This document shows positions 19,901-32,340 of a DNA stretch of 64,000 bases, in pieces. Every line of letters starts with the position of its first letter. The stretch's first letter is position 1. Below the pieces are notes generated by a model. That model did no database searches. It saw nothing but the letters and a program-made list of their open reading frames with translations, and was not told where the DNA came from. A program made the position numbers and the translations under genes. Source of the stretch: Phoenix dactylifera (lineage: Eukaryota > Streptophyta > Magnoliopsida > Arecales > Arecaceae); the NCBI RefSeq assembly GCF_009389715.1, contig NW_024067738.1, positions 310,001 through 374,000 on the forward strand. The letters are read 5' to 3'.

Positions 19901-22900
19901 CACTGCTCCTGAAATTTCAGCTTATAGGTTTGTCGTATCACTCTCCATCATTCATGAGCATTTGGTTCATTGAAGCATCAATTTGAATCGTTCTTCAGTT
20001 CTGACCTGTAATCAACTGCTGTATCATTTGTTTGTGTGCCTGAATTCTTTTCTAGTTCAATCTAGTTTCATTTGATTGTTCCGAACATGTTTCATAGGTA
20101 CCAAATCTTGCAAGATACTACGAATACATTCTTCATAGAGATCCCATAAGGAGGTCTATATGTTGCACCCTTTTGGCTTATTTCATTTTCAACATTTTCA
20201 GTGTCCTCATTTGAGCTATGGTCCCATATATGACCATAATGCCTAATTTTACTTTTATCAGAAGACTCAGAGCAAAGAGCCAAAAACGGTGGGCAATTTT
20301 GGATTACTCAAAATGTAGTGTCTTAGACCTATATTAACCCATTACTTGAATGAATCGGTCGTTGACATGCTAAACCTAGACACAACCCCTGAGACACGAC
20401 CCATTATCACCTCTCCCATTCCTTCTGCAGAAATGGATCATAGTTCGGCAATGTGCTCACACATGAAGCCGCCTCCTCTACTTCTTTCTGTATTTTGTGG
20501 GGTGCGGAGGGAGTATTGGTGGGGTTGGCTGCAGCAGCGGGAGGCAAGACCCATATTGCCATAGCCCACATCTTGTACACTAATTATACATTGGCCAAAC
20601 ATTAAGAAGCATTCAACACTCCTATAAATTAGCCATGTCTTGCCTCAGCGCAGTTGATTGAGAATCAGTGTTGGGTTCTTAACCTGGACATTTGCTGGAG
20701 AAAGAAGCAGGACAAGTGAACTTCTGTCCACAAGGTGGTGCATCAACATGAGTTCATGCATCTCTAGAATGCAAGGCATGTAAGATGGCTTCTTCTGTTT
20801 GGTTCCATTCATGTGCATCTATCATGTGGCTGGCATACGTAAAACCAACATGTTAGATAACTTGCCCTTTGCAAGTATAGTGCATGTGAATGTGAACCAT
20901 ATCCTACCATATACTATATTGATATAGTGAATTGAAAAAATATCCAAGTACAGTAATCTGATGCGGTGACAGAACCCTTCTTGATATAGAATTAGGTTCT
21001 GAATGCCTATGAGTGCCAATATATGGTGTTGTAGTACTTGCATGTGAATATGAACCATATCCTAGTACACCAATTTGACTTGGTGACAACACTTGTTTTT
21101 TAAATTTAGCAATCGAGATATGAATTCATGTTGGATATTCCATGACTATAACTTCTTTCGTGGCCCATAAAGGGTGTGGCATAGGTATATGAAGGTGGGT
21201 GTCAGAAAGAAAGATTGTAGCTTGGGTATGTCCATTTTCTCATGACAACAGAAGCGATGCGCATGGCAGCTTGCTGGAGTATTGTCCACCTGAGGTTCAG
21301 GATCCAATCCCTTCATGAAATAAATAACTCGTGATTTGGAAATATTAATGATTAGCATCCATCTCTGAAACACTTAAAAGGATGCAGAGGCAGCTCCAGT
21401 TCCAAATCACAAGGTATGGTTTCGGATAATATTCAATTAAAAATTTAATTAAAAATTTAATTAAAAATTTAATTAAAAATTTAATATCTTAGATGATCAG
21501 ACCAAATAAGGGCACAAAAAAGTAGCAACGAACAATATGAGAAAATTAAATAGAGCACAAGAGTTTATAGAACATAACTGGAATATATAGGGTCCATCGA
21601 CCTTAGGGATCTACTACAACAAATACTGAACTAAATCACATAGGTTCGTTATAAACTACATAACATTAAAGAGCTTCCCAGTTCTTCAAAAATGCAATTG
21701 TGGATAAATTGCTTCGTAGGATTTCAGTTTTTTGCATCATTAGCTTCACAGTGATGTAAATTGTGTTTCAAATGCATATCAAACAATTTACATGCCTAAA
21801 TGTGCCAAAATGGTGTAAATTGACAAATAAATTATGTCACATGCCTTTGGTTCACCATGTTCCAGTCATAGGGAACCTTACATTTATCATGACCACATCA
21901 GGGAGAGAAACATGGACTTTCATTAGCCTCTTTCAGACATGAGTCCTTACCTTAACATCTATGTTTAGATCAGTTTAAAACTAATGGATACTTTATCAAA
22001 AATTGCAGCTAGCAAGTAGGTGTTTTTGATCTGGTGGTGATCGAGCTCGGCATTAGAGATAGTGACTCTGGCATTAAGTGGCAAGCAGGGAGACGGGTAT
22101 TACGATATCAGAGTGCTTTTCTGTTTCTCCCAGGCTGTGGCCCATCAAAGTGTCTCAGCAACCAAAGAGCTGGTCGAGTTCATGCCAGCCTAGCTTCATT
22201 TTTGGTCAAACCAATTTACCATTTACTCACAATCCACAAGAAAAGCAATCTGATACTTTGATGTATATCTGCATTCTTGATATTAAAGACTTCTTTACTA
22301 ATGTACACTTCAACAATTAGGTCAAAATAAATGGAATTATTATTGCATAATCTCATGCTACTTTTTAAACCCAAAATGTTTGTCTATAGGTTCTTGCGAT
22401 ATTCATGGGAATAAATGTAAGATTCCAATATAATTGATTGGTGATAAATTGAGCCAAGAAAACGAGGAAGAATCAACTATTTCATATGTAGCCACATTTA
22501 CATTACTTTAACCCTATAAGAGGACTACATTATGACAGGATCATCACATTTTAGCAAAGTGAACCATGCATATTGGAAGAAGCAAAACCTCCACTGACTT
22601 TCAAAGCATGTCCACCTGACCTATGAGCGTGGCTCCCCGGTTCTACCTCCAACAGCAGCCAACCCATGCTTCTTGGGGGCCATTTCTTTCCAAAAAAATC
22701 TCCTCTTGGGGAAAAGCAGCCACCACTAGAGGAGAACAAATTAGAAGAAAAAAAATCATGCCTGATTAGCTCTAGTGAGGCCCCAGAGGAAATCGATGTC
22801 TAGCACTAACTCTCCTTTGTCTTCTAATTCAACCAACCAAAAACTTGCCATCATGACTACTTATCATTAAATTAGTGATAAGATCTCCTTAAAGAATTTT

Positions 22901-24390
22901 AAATATTGGCACTTAGCCACTGCGTATTTGGGTTATACAGAATTATCCGATCACAGACTCTGAAATTTCAGTAAATAGTAATCTAACTGTACTAAAAAAC
23001 AAAATGACCTTTAAACAAGCCCGTTAACAACTTTAGATATGCAAAAAATAAATAAAGAAAGAAAGAAAGAAAGTCAAACAGTGATACAGCACTACTTTAC
23101 AAACAGTGATGCATGGGGGAACATCAAAAGAGATACCAATGTGCTGATACTTATAACCCCCATGAGGCTGCACATCCATACTAACACTTGCTTCTTAAGT
23201 TTCATAGAAAGATATGGATTTTCAAAGTCCCATAACAGTACCAAAAAGAAATATATTAAGGGGAGAAAAGAATAAAGAGAGCACAGACCATCCAATAGAA
23301 CAAGTGAAATACTTGAGATGCTTATGCATCCTAAACCACCCAACTGCTATACTATCTTCACTCACACTATTTACATCCTAGTGAAACAAAAATTTCCAAA
23401 TGTAGATTCTCTATCTTTGAGGAATCTACCCTGTGAAATCAAATCTAGTATATCTGCATTTATTTTTTTAAGGAAAAAAAAACAAGGGCATGGTTCTCGT
23501 TCTAACACAACTATACTACTAAAAATGAGATATAACTAATATTGAAACAGAAACGTCACTAATTTTTTCCAAGATCATCTCACGGGCAGAACTAGCATCT
23601 TCTACAGCTTATATCTCTTATCTGACAGAGACCTAGCCTTTGAAACCTCAAGACAAAGAACATCCTCCAATCACTCTTGTCACATGCTGTGGAATTTATA
23701 GAAATTATCACGCGCGTCTTGTCTAGGACTTGAGATATCGCATATTCTTGAGCTATGTCAAACACACATATCAGGTTCTGCTTTGAACTCCCTAAGTCAC
23801 CAAATCTCGCATGCACACAGTCTTCCAGAATTCATGCAAGAAATCCACAAAAGAAGAAATAACAAAAATCATATCAACAAAATTCGATCAAACAGACGGG
23901 TCAATGTCCTGCAATCCCGGTATAATTTAAAAGATTTTTAATTTTCTTGCACCTAAAACCCTGATTTGTTTTTTTGAGATTAGGAGGAGCTAATCCCCAC
24001 CTTCTACCCTAGACCACCACCCCAGATGACTCCAAAAGGATTCAAACCCCGTCCCCAAGAGGCAAGAGGTGATACCCGTCGAGCATGCACTTGGTGGTTG
24101 ATTCACCAAATCTTGAATCCAAGAAATCCACCAACACAAGAAAACAATGAAATCAAACCAGGAAATGAAATTAAAGGGTACAATTAGTTCCAATCAAGAA
24201 AGTCGAGTTACCGAAAACCAAATCCCTAGCGAGAGAGAAAAGGAAGGTGAGAGAAAAAACGCTTACAGCTCAAGGTTACGCTGGAGCGGCCGTGGATGGA
24301 GGCGGCGAGGATGTACTCGGAGCCATGGAAGAAAAGAACCGCGGCGAGGAATCGCAATAGCTGGATGCGGGCGGCTAAACCCAGTGCCAT
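16955..24390 (-). CDS. ICMT: Protein-S-isoprenylcysteine O-methyltransferase
   Basis: ICMT methylates the carboxyl group of prenylated cysteine on CaaX proteins in the ER membrane, using S-adenosylmethionine. Four exons fit exactly: 24390-24267, 19063-18820, 17409-17281 and 17045-16955, giving 195 residues, the usual plant length. Exon 1 encodes the first membrane segment (LLRFLAAVLFFHGSEYILA). Exon 2 carries LISKQYAVAMICALLEY, a membrane helix MMVIIGEVIRKAAVL and THTIRVYYENHHQLITHGIYR. Exon 3 has the family signature FMRHPGYCGFFIWATGTQLM with its Arg-His-Pro. Exon 4 has FEEFFLRQFFGSQYVEYARRVPSG and ends at TGA 16957-16955. All phases agree. Intron 1 is 5.2 kb, intron 2 about 1.4 kb. A damaged partial copy lies just upstream (24,800-27,150). 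Confidence 0.93.
19064..23965. other. ICMT intron 1, most of it
   Basis: AT-rich intron without an exon that I can support. It holds diverged repeats near 20870-21090 (two copies of a CATGTGAAT / GAACCATATCCTA block) and a 12-bp tandem repeat at 21436-21483. Parts at 19060-19470 and 21780-22040 are matched by the duplicate at 25400-25840 and 26750-27010. Confidence 0.6.
21436..21483. repeat. Four 12-bp tandem units in ICMT intron 1
   Basis: The unit ATTAAAAATTTA is repeated four times without change. Each unit is itself nearly self-complementary. Confidence 0.95.
23966..24102 (-). mobile_element. SINE-like insertion in ICMT intron 1
   Basis: On the minus strand the block contains GGTTTGAATCC, close to the pol III B box GGTTCGAATCC, and ends in an A-rich tail (CTCAAAAAAAC). 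The sequence flanking it, CCCTGAT on one side and TCACCAAATCTTGAA on the other, is continuous in the duplicate at about 27028-27050, so this is a filled site next to a paralogous empty site. TGAT is repeated at both edges. An A box is not clear. Confidence 0.55.
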
Positions 24391-24799
24391 CTCCGCTCTT
24401 CTCGCCGGAGATCAGATCGCTCCGCCCCCGTCTTCAACGCCAATCGTGGATTTCGGCTTCAGGATATTTGCCGATTTTGGCCCGTTTTGTTTTCAGCGGT
24501 AAAGGCCCTTTGTATTACATGGCTAGAAGCCCCAAGCTTGAATCCCGTCCGTTTCACTGATTAAGGCCCATGATTGGTTGGGCCCCAGTCCAAATAGTGG
24601 GCTGTCTGTGGGAATTACAAAACTTGGCCAGGCCAATTAGATTTGGACACAAAGAAGGTGCAATTTAGCGACCGTTTTGAGCTGAACTTGACATCGGGTA
24701 CAATTCCCATACTATAGCCAAAGTTTAGCTGATTTTATGGAGATCCATCCAAAAATCGAACCATAACATAGAGAGGAGTGAATATTAGGATGATTCCCA
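24391..24799. other. ICMT 5' leader and promoter side
   Basis: GC-rich until about 24,500, then AT-rich. No second gene is seen. Confidence 0.4.
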
Positions 24800-24809
24800 A
24801 CTCACAATT

Positions 24810-25097
24810 TCATGTGATCCTCATAATATATTTGTTGTTATGTGTGAAGGCACATAGGCTCTTGGAATAGAAGTTTTCGCATGACCTCCTTGCTGCTGCC
24901 AAAATACGACTTTCGAACTTAGAGAGGTCAGCTGGCGAGGATGGTTGGCTATGGCTGCCGTCTTCCGACCTGAAAACAACAAGAAGTTCATTTGCCGGAG
25001 TTTGCTTAGAGGAAGGCCTTCCGATGGCTAAGTCGGGCATGAATTTTGAAGAAACAATAGAGATTTGATAGGAAGTGAGTGTAAGTAAGAAAAGCAT
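24810..25097 (-). CDS. Possible small secreted protein in the ICMT duplicate
   Basis: An ATG at 25097 opens 95 codons. The first ~20 residues (MLFLLTLTSYQISIVSS) look like a signal peptide, followed by a hydrophilic chain FMPDLAIGRPSSKQTPANEL. A TATATAAA box lies on the same strand 34-41 bp upstream. The first ~65 codons lie in a roughly 400-bp block with no counterpart in ICMT; the last ~30 codons read out of frame into the ICMT pseudo-exon, so the C-terminus is probably accidental. I recognise no peptide family. It could be a captured or decayed peptide gene, or chance. Confidence 0.3.
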   Translation of the reverse strand: MLFLLTLTSYQISIVSSKFMPDLAIGRPSSKQTPANELLVVFRSEDGSHSQPSSPADLSKFESRILAAARRSCENFYSKSLCAFTHNNKYIMRIT

Positions 25098-25130
25098 AGA
25101 GAAAGTGTACCTAGAGGTTCCCCAGCGTTG

Positions 25131-25138
25131 TTTATATA
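25131..25138 (-). promoter_or_regulatory. TATA box before the small secreted ORF
   Basis: Minus-strand TATATAAA, 34 bp upstream of ATG 25097. The spacing fits transcription starting just before that ATG. No other promoter evidence. Confidence 0.35.
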
Positions 25139-25874
25139 AGGCATGGGCCGGCATCCATTATCGAGTAAGGTGAACATATAACTCAGTGGCTACCCACCTA
25201 TTATGCGCATCAGATTAGCTGCACACGATCGTAGGCCAAGCTGTAACCATCGTCCATTGAGGAGGATTTAAGTGGTCGTACAACACCTTTAGTGAAGATC
25301 ATGCGGCGAACTCGCATTGCTCACCCGCCAAGTATACTTCAATCCTGGAAAGAAGAGAACCTCCAGTTTGTACATTGCAGAAGCATACCCTTTGCTAATC
25401 AGCAATGCCGTAAGAGGGCCAGAATAAACAACCCAGAAACCAAATCAAGTGATAAGAAAGAAAACCAAAGAAAACACATACTGATCTATAAACTAGTTAT
25501 TTTTCTCTTTTTTTAACTCCTAATTAAATATGCAACCACCTTTATAACATCGTAGTGAAGCATATTACCACTAAGCAAATTCTGGGAAAGTTTTGATGTA
25601 AAACCATTTTGTAGTAAACATTGAAACATTTATATATCAGAAAAACACAGGTAGGAGAATGCCTATACATCAATTTACTTGCTAAGCCTCCCTTCCTAGA
25701 ACAGTATACTTGCTAAACTGGTTCCGATGGGGTTGACTATAAGGCTAATTTACTCCCATCGATTATTTTAATTCATTCTCAAGCAGTTGGCAGATGGATT
25801 CATATTTATTATGTACATGATTTATAACAGGTATCAAGCACCAAGTATTTTTCATTATCAATAAAATAAAAGAT

Positions 25875-26415
25875 AGTAACCATGGTTGGCGAAACCATCC
25901 CGAACCCGGTTTAGGGCATCCTGAGCTATACCTGCGGCGGACCAAGATGGTTCTATCATCGAAACCGAGATCCCGTCACTGGAGGGAGAGAAAGAGAAGG
26001 AAAAAGAGGAAGAAAGAGGGAGGGAGGAAGGGAGAGAGAGACTGGCTGGAGAGACGCGGAGGTAGGGCTCTGCCTCCGTTCCTCTGTTTCGTTCGAAACA
26101 GGAGCCTGGAGGAAACTTTTTTCATTTTTGCGGATTTTAAGTTGAAGTTGGCAAAGCCATTCTCCCTGGCCTCTTCAATGCGGACGTTCTCAGACCTCTA
26201 TTAGCGGGCTAGGGCCAGCCTCTCTCTTCCTTCCTCTCCCGCTTCCTCCATTTCCCACTCTCTCTCTCTTCTATTCTTTTCTGTTCTTCCTCTCCCCTAC
26301 CTCTATTGCGTCGGTACTAGGCTGACACAGCACGACATGGAGCCATGCTGACCTGTGTCACCAGACAACCGGTACGGAGTCCGGTACCGACACAACAGAT
26401 GTTGGTGGTAACAAT
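25875..26415. mobile_element. Unclassified insertion in the ICMT duplicate
   Basis: A GC- and GA-rich block breaks the ICMT intron similarity between about 25,850 and 26,650. It starts near ACCATGGTTGGCGAAACC and ends near CCGGTACCGACACAAC. Ends such as GGTTGGCG and CGGTACC are common in plant repeats, but no clear terminal inverted repeat or duplication is visible. Confidence 0.35.
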
Positions 26416-27150
26416 ACCTCCCATTTTATCAAAAAAAAAAAAAACAGTAATCGGTATCTCATAAAATAAGTGCTATACGTTATCTATAAGAGAAAAATAA
26501 AGGAGCTCTGCCTCTTTGAATATATGATAAAATTAGAACAGTATAGAGAAAATTAGCATAGCCTTGCACAAGGATGTTCAATCCAAAAAAAAAAAAATGT
26601 AAAGGAGCTCTCAAATTCATGATAGAAATTTTCTTTCGCACATAAGCTTTGTGATGGTGCAAATAGTGTTCCTCATTTGTTTGTCTTCCTTTTTCTTTTT
26701 CTTTTCTTTTTTGATGATTCCTCCTCATGGGTTTCAAACAAGCTACCACCACCTAATGTGCCAAACTGGTATACCTTTGATAACAAATAATGTCAGATGC
26801 CCTCAGATGTCCCTATTTCAATTACATAGACCATAACATTTATGATGATTACAATAGAGAGAGAGAGAGAGACAAGGAATGTGCTCTAACTTTAACATCT
26901 GTCTATTAATTATTTAATTTAGCACCTTAAGTAACCGATAATTCATCCAAAATTTCAGCTTGAGATGGTCATGTTGTTACAAATAAGTGGTGTGAATCCC
27001 TTGGTGATTGAGCTCGCAGTGGTTTCTTGCACCCCTGATATCACCAAAACTTGAAACCCAGATAAACCCAAGAAATCCATCGAAACAGAAGATTCATGGA
27101 ATCAAGCAAGGCCATGCAAAGTAATGAAATGGCCTCCAATTGCGTTGGGT

Positions 27151-28589
27151 ATGAGTGTTGTAAGATTAGGTTGCACCAACAGGATTTGGATTCAAATTAA
27201 CCTGACAAAAGTACATTGAAAAATCCAGGCCCGACCCAAACCAACTAAAAAGAATCCTGATCCGACCCGACCCGATCCGATCCAACCCAAACTTATCGAG
27301 TGACGGCAGTCTGCATTAAATCTAGAACAAGGTAGCTTGGGACCTATTTGCAATTGTTGATTCTAGATAGGATTTAAATCCATGGCATTCTTCAAACTAG
27401 AAAGAGACAGTCTGCCTGAGCTGACTCTTAACTATTTACCAACTACGTTTTTTAGGCACAACATATTTCACCTAACAAGGGAAGACTATTTTGCTGAATT
27501 TGGACTTTCAGCTTAAATATGAAATTATTCAGTTGATTTCATCAAGAGGTTTTCCAAGAAAAGCATACTTACTTGATTGCGACATTTTTGAGTTTATATG
27601 GAGAAATACCTGTCAAGTTTTAGCTTTTCTCCTACAGAAGTGGCATGCCTTTTGCTGATTATGGTCTATTAGATTAGATTCAGCTTTAGGCTTATGGAGT
27701 TTATGCATCTAGCTAAATTTTGCTTTTAGTTTGTTGGGTTCCTCAGTACTATATACGATGCCAACTCTATTAAGAGCAAGATCTGGAGGGGACCTACCTT
27801 GTTGAGATTAGGTGTCATCAAGACAAAGACAGCCTATAATACATGCTATTTTAGAGCCAAACTTTTTTTTTTTTTGAGTTGTACAAGTATAAAAATATAA
27901 ATCTTATACGAAAAAGTTTCCCAACTAATGTGCAAAATTCCTATTTATTTCTCAATCTTGCATTGTGCCTATAGTAAGGACCACAGACACTTAGGCATCA
28001 ATTGCGTAATCTTGTCTATAAGATACCTATCTGGTAGCTGTAAATTTTTTTTTGTCCAAAAAAAAGAGAAGCAATAAAAAGTTCCCATGTTACCCTTTTT
28101 TTAAGCACCTCACTTTGGGATTTCTGTAGGGCTGAAATCGGATCAAAGAATAATATATACATATCCATATTTGTTTTATTTGATAAATACAGATACAGAT
28201 ACAAATATTAGTTAAATACAAAAATTTATATCTATAACTAAATTTTATGATCACAGAATCAAACATATTAGTAAGTGGATGGTAAGTCAAGTTAATAGCA
28301 TATCAATGTAGCTATATATTTCCATTAAAAATTTATGAATGCTGTATAAAATTAAATAGGGCTGGAAATAGAATCGGATATTCGGATATCAATCGAGTAA
28401 TTGTCTATTCATATTTATATCTATTTTTTTCACCAATATCAATACGGTTACTGACATTAATCGGATACTCAAATTTTTATCCATGTCCAGATAGATTCCA
28501 ATACAAATATGGATCTGAACGGATATTATCCTATCCACTTTCCTTCACAAATTTTTGGTGTCACAAAAATCTTTTACATACTTTCACCA
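27151..28589. other. AT-rich repeats with no gene
   Basis: A pyrimidine-patterned stretch of GACCCGACCCGATCC type lies at 27230-27300. Two similar starts, AGGGCTGAAATCGGAT (about 28,128) and AGGGCTGGAAATAGAATCGG (about 28,367), followed by GGATAT/ATATCC-rich sequence, resemble ends of non-autonomous hAT elements. No complete element could be bounded. Confidence 0.4.
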
Positions 28590-28616
28590 AATATATATAT
28601 ATATATATATATATAT
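28590..28616. repeat. (AT)n microsatellite
   Basis: Uninterrupted AT dinucleotides. Confidence 0.95.
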
Positions 28617-31440
28617 GGCTGGTCCCATAGTCCTAAGAGTCAAATCATTTTGAAGGAAAGAAACATCTGAGCAACATGGGATGAAGATATGAATCCGGGG
28701 GGACCAGGAAGATAAGAAAGGAGGAGCAGGGGGCCCTCACAGAGACATCATCTGCTTGATGATTCCCTCTCCTTATCACAATCCTGTTTTCTAGCTTTTG
28801 TATCTCATGCGTCAAATCGGATTCATTGATGGTGGGAGCTGATGTGGTGGCGACCGGTCGCAAGAATCTCCAGCCATAGCCTTCCAAATGCCCCCCCTCA
28901 CGGCTCCATCCCAATCCATTCAACCACCCCTCCCCCTAAAGCCATTAAACAACCTAGATATTAATTGAAAGACACCAATTATGTTCATTGTCAATTGTTT
29001 CATTGCTCATCTCTCATCTCCTTCCTAATTATACAACTCATCCCTATCAAAAGGCAAATTAGTTTGAAAAAGAACTCTTGTTAGCCGATAAGCTGACTAT
29101 AATGATGCTCGGAAGGAGAAACTACTAAAGCAAATTCGCAAGGCCCTAACCCTACTCCTAAAGAAATTTTGCAAACATTATTGCGGAGGTACGGGCTTCT
29201 TTCTTCCCCCCTCTCGGTCCACACCATAGGGATCTGTGACCAATGATCGGCAAGAAGTACATATATGTGGCATCAAATTTAACACCTTAAGCCATCAACA
29301 ACCACGTAACCATAGCAACAGTCCACAGCATGGACAATTATTTGATTCATGGAGTAGATGTGATGCACATGCTAACTCAAAGAAAATGGCAGGCATCTAT
29401 ATTTTTGCGGTTCACTTTAGGGAAAGCAAATGATATTGCCTATGCTAATTCTCAGTGAAAACAGGTGCTCGACCTGACATATCAGTACCCAACTTGGCAT
29501 GCAGGCCGAAACAGCTTTACCCTAGCAAAGTGTGACCCCTCAGCCCAACAGGATCGATATGATGCGAAAAAAATATGGTTGAAGTGGAACCATGATATAA
29601 TATAGATTAGATTGCGCATCTTACGGCTGTCTTAATTTTTTGTAGCTTAAGAATTGGACTAACTTTTTATTTTTGGATAACATGGTTGGCCCCATGAGGA
29701 TGGCTAAATCGGGTGGCATGAGCCACGAGGACTTCTGCTAATGTTGGTAACTCTTATTATTATACACCATCGAACTTTAGTTCAGATGATACAAGGGTTC
29801 AATTTCGGTTGGAGTCATCCTTGAAGGATAAGATAGGAGGATGGAAATGTGGGGTTAACCTCACCTAGTCCGAAAAGGAAAAATAAAACAACTCCTGTAC
29901 CGAGTCACTCGCCACAACTAAAATGTACTACCAGAACCACATATATAGAAGCTGCAGTCTTAAATATCTTTAAAGAGATTACCTATTGGTACACACTACT
30001 TAACAACCCAGGCTGGCTCACCAGACACACAGTGATTGTGGTTGGATGAATTAATTGTCCTTGACATAGGACAGCCATCCGAAGCCATTGGAATATCACA
30101 TCCTTATCGAACTACTACATTATTCTATCAAACTACAAGATTACACCAGCTCCAGAGGCATTGATGACAGGAGACACTGGAGAAGATTCGTCCCTGTTGC
30201 ACCATCTGTGGAGAACAAGCAAATAAATGTATTTATATTTCAATCAATCTATCACCCTTAATAGATGGGCCATAGTTTTGGGAATTAGATTCATGGAATA
30301 ACTGCAGTTATATGCAGCATTGTTCCATCTCATTCCATAGCTTTTTGCTCTTTCGGAAATTTGTAGCTTTGGCAAAGAAATAGGCTCTATGTTATTGACT
30401 AGGGTCATCATCTTCGTTGGATTCCACATCCTAATTAATTATTCATGTGGAAGACAAAGTCCTTCAAAGGATGAGACAAAGAGCCTCCCAGTACTCTATA
30501 TCAGGTTTTATTTGGCCATTAAACTTCTTCAAGTTGTTGGTTTAAAGCTTACACAGATAGTGTATCACAATTTACAGGAGCTGGTGCATTACTTTTCTGC
30601 TGAGGAGGAGGAAATTTGATGCTTATAAAAAAGAATATAATGTCATTTAATTTAGATCCCTTAAGCAAGTAGTGGCTCATATTTATGAAGTTTCTTGTTC
30701 TTCTTCTTCTTCTTTCTTTTGGTAATAGCTCATATTTATTAAGTTCAATGTTCACATCATTCAAGAGCCTTTAGTCTTTTTTGTCTGTATGTTTTTTGAA
30801 ACTGGCATTGTCAAATAGCTACAGTGAATGAAGAAAAATTAGCTGATTAATGTTTTTGTACTCGTGGATTCAAGGAAAGGCCCCCTTGTAACCTCAATAG
30901 TCGGTGTTTAAGATATCATGCATGATGTCAAAGGTTCAAATGCTTAGTTGATGGGCCCTCCAATGGCCACAAATTTTGGGTGACCTAGACCTGAATCTTG
31001 TTTCTCATGGCTACATATTTGTATGGGTTGTCTTTTTGTTGAGATTGCTCTAAAACAATGTCAGATCCTAGATGCCAGGCCAAGGTGCGCATATGATGCA
31101 TCTTTGCTTGCCTCATTGGTGGCCAGTTGAAGAGCATGACAATTCTATATAAAAATTTATATCTATGTAGAGTGAGATATGGCGTGGTCTCTTCTTGATG
31201 CATGCTGAGACACGTGGCAAATATCTAAGTATCCAAATATCCAAGTATCCAAATTGTCTAGCCAATCTAGGTATTCAAGATCTAACTTGCTTTCTGTCAT
31301 AAAAATTAGATCCACCGAATCCCACCTTATATGTTGTTTCTATTTTGATATACCTCATAACCGAACTGACTTCTGCTGACAAGACGAATCGACCAATAAA
31401 AACTTACTACCTAACTGCAAGCTGATCATTGAAAGCTTGT
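28617..31440. other. Intergenic, no gene recognised
   Basis: Several short ORFs (for example 28645-28923 minus, 29236-29433 plus) have no recognisable domain. AGGGTTCAATTTC near 29,786 and AAGGTTCAAATGC near 30,928 resemble pol III B boxes and may be old SINE pieces, but no complete element is bounded. Confidence 0.4.
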
Positions 31441-31499
31441 TACATAGTCGACCCAATAGATGTGTGAAGAGTCATCTATATTTAAAAAGAAAAAAATCT

Positions 31500-32340
31500 C
31501 AGCTAGCAACAACTTGCTCGTGATCGCTAACTGTTTTCTAACAAACGTGATATCCGAGTAAATTCTGTGACCGAGAAACACGAGCGAGATTCACAAGCGA
31601 GATATATGGTTTATTGCTTTATCAACCAGCGTATAGCCACAAATTACTCGGCAATGGGCTTTGGCCCTTACCTATATATTGCATTTCTGAAGGTCCTCTA
31701 AGTAAGTTCTCTTTCGACTCTCTTGCACTGCCTCTCTATCCCTATCAAGCCTCCTCCTCCTATTTTCTGAGAGTTACATCTAACTTAAGCATCGAAGTAT
31801 CTTACGTCGGACATGCTTTGGCAGGTGGACTTTTTTATTTTTGTTGTTTCAAGTTGGCGCTAGCATCTGAGAGCCACCCGAAGCCGTTCATCCATCATCC
31901 AACGCCGACTCGTGGATGCTCAATAACATGATCCCCACCGATCGAGCGTAATGGCCATCGAAACATCGTCGCAGAGGCGTACAACGATCCCATTCAATTC
32001 CCCCGATCCAGATAGCATATGATCCAAGATCTCCAGCGACCCTCACCAGCATGGCTTCTAGATCTGGCTAATACCCAGTGGCAACACATCCATTATAATT
32101 ACCGGTCTCTCGAGCTTTTCATGCACAACCCAAATATCTTCGAGTGCTGGACTCAATAAAGGAGTCGAAATCCCCTAGTCAATCGGCAATAGTGGAAGAA
32201 TCCTTTCAAGTGAAAGTGCAAAATATCAGTGGCCCCAAGTGTTTTGGAAGCGATAAAAAGGTTTACCCATGCTAGGTTATACTATAGAGATAGATTACCC
32301 AACGATCTTTATTTCAAAAAATACCATGTTCGACATTCAT
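31500..32340 (+). mobile_element. Gypsy LTR and primer-site remnant, degenerate internal start
   Basis: The region has TATATATTG near 31,670, TAACTTAAGCATCGAAG near 31,783 and a T-rich end near 31,848. It is directly followed by TTGGCGCTAGCATCTGAG, which begins with the same TTGGCGCTAG as the primer site of the full gypsy element. After that a stop-ridden sequence continues to about 32,340 that could be decayed gag. The left LTR edge is not clear and no second LTR is present, so this is a truncated old copy. Confidence 0.55.

Larger units (their letters stand above)
24800..27150 (-). pseudogene. Diverged partial duplicate of ICMT exon 2 and intron 1
   Basis: Exon 2 is present in two pieces. 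At 24815-24895 a GTGTGAAGG ... GCATGACCTCC stretch corresponds to ICMT 18870-18925, and at 25297-25420 CTCACCCGCC ... CTTCAATCCTGGAAAGAAGA corresponds to 18957-19063. The minus strand of the first piece reads EVMRK where ICMT has GEVIRK and then hits a stop. Intron similarity follows, for example ATAAGAAAGAAAACCAAAGAAA (25440s) against 19098-19120, the TTATAACAGGTATCAA block near 25,830 against 19438, 26750-27010 against 21780-22040, and CCAAGAAATCCATCGAAAC near 27,070 against 24118. Exons 1, 3 and 4 are absent. The copy cannot encode ICMT. Foreign blocks interrupt it at about 24896-25295 and 25875-26415. Confidence 0.8.

Noticed and set aside
25875-26415. Terminal inverted repeat for the block in the ICMT copy
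   Set aside because: GGTTGGCG and its weak partner do not pair over more than a few bases, and no duplication is visible; kept only as an unclassified insertion.
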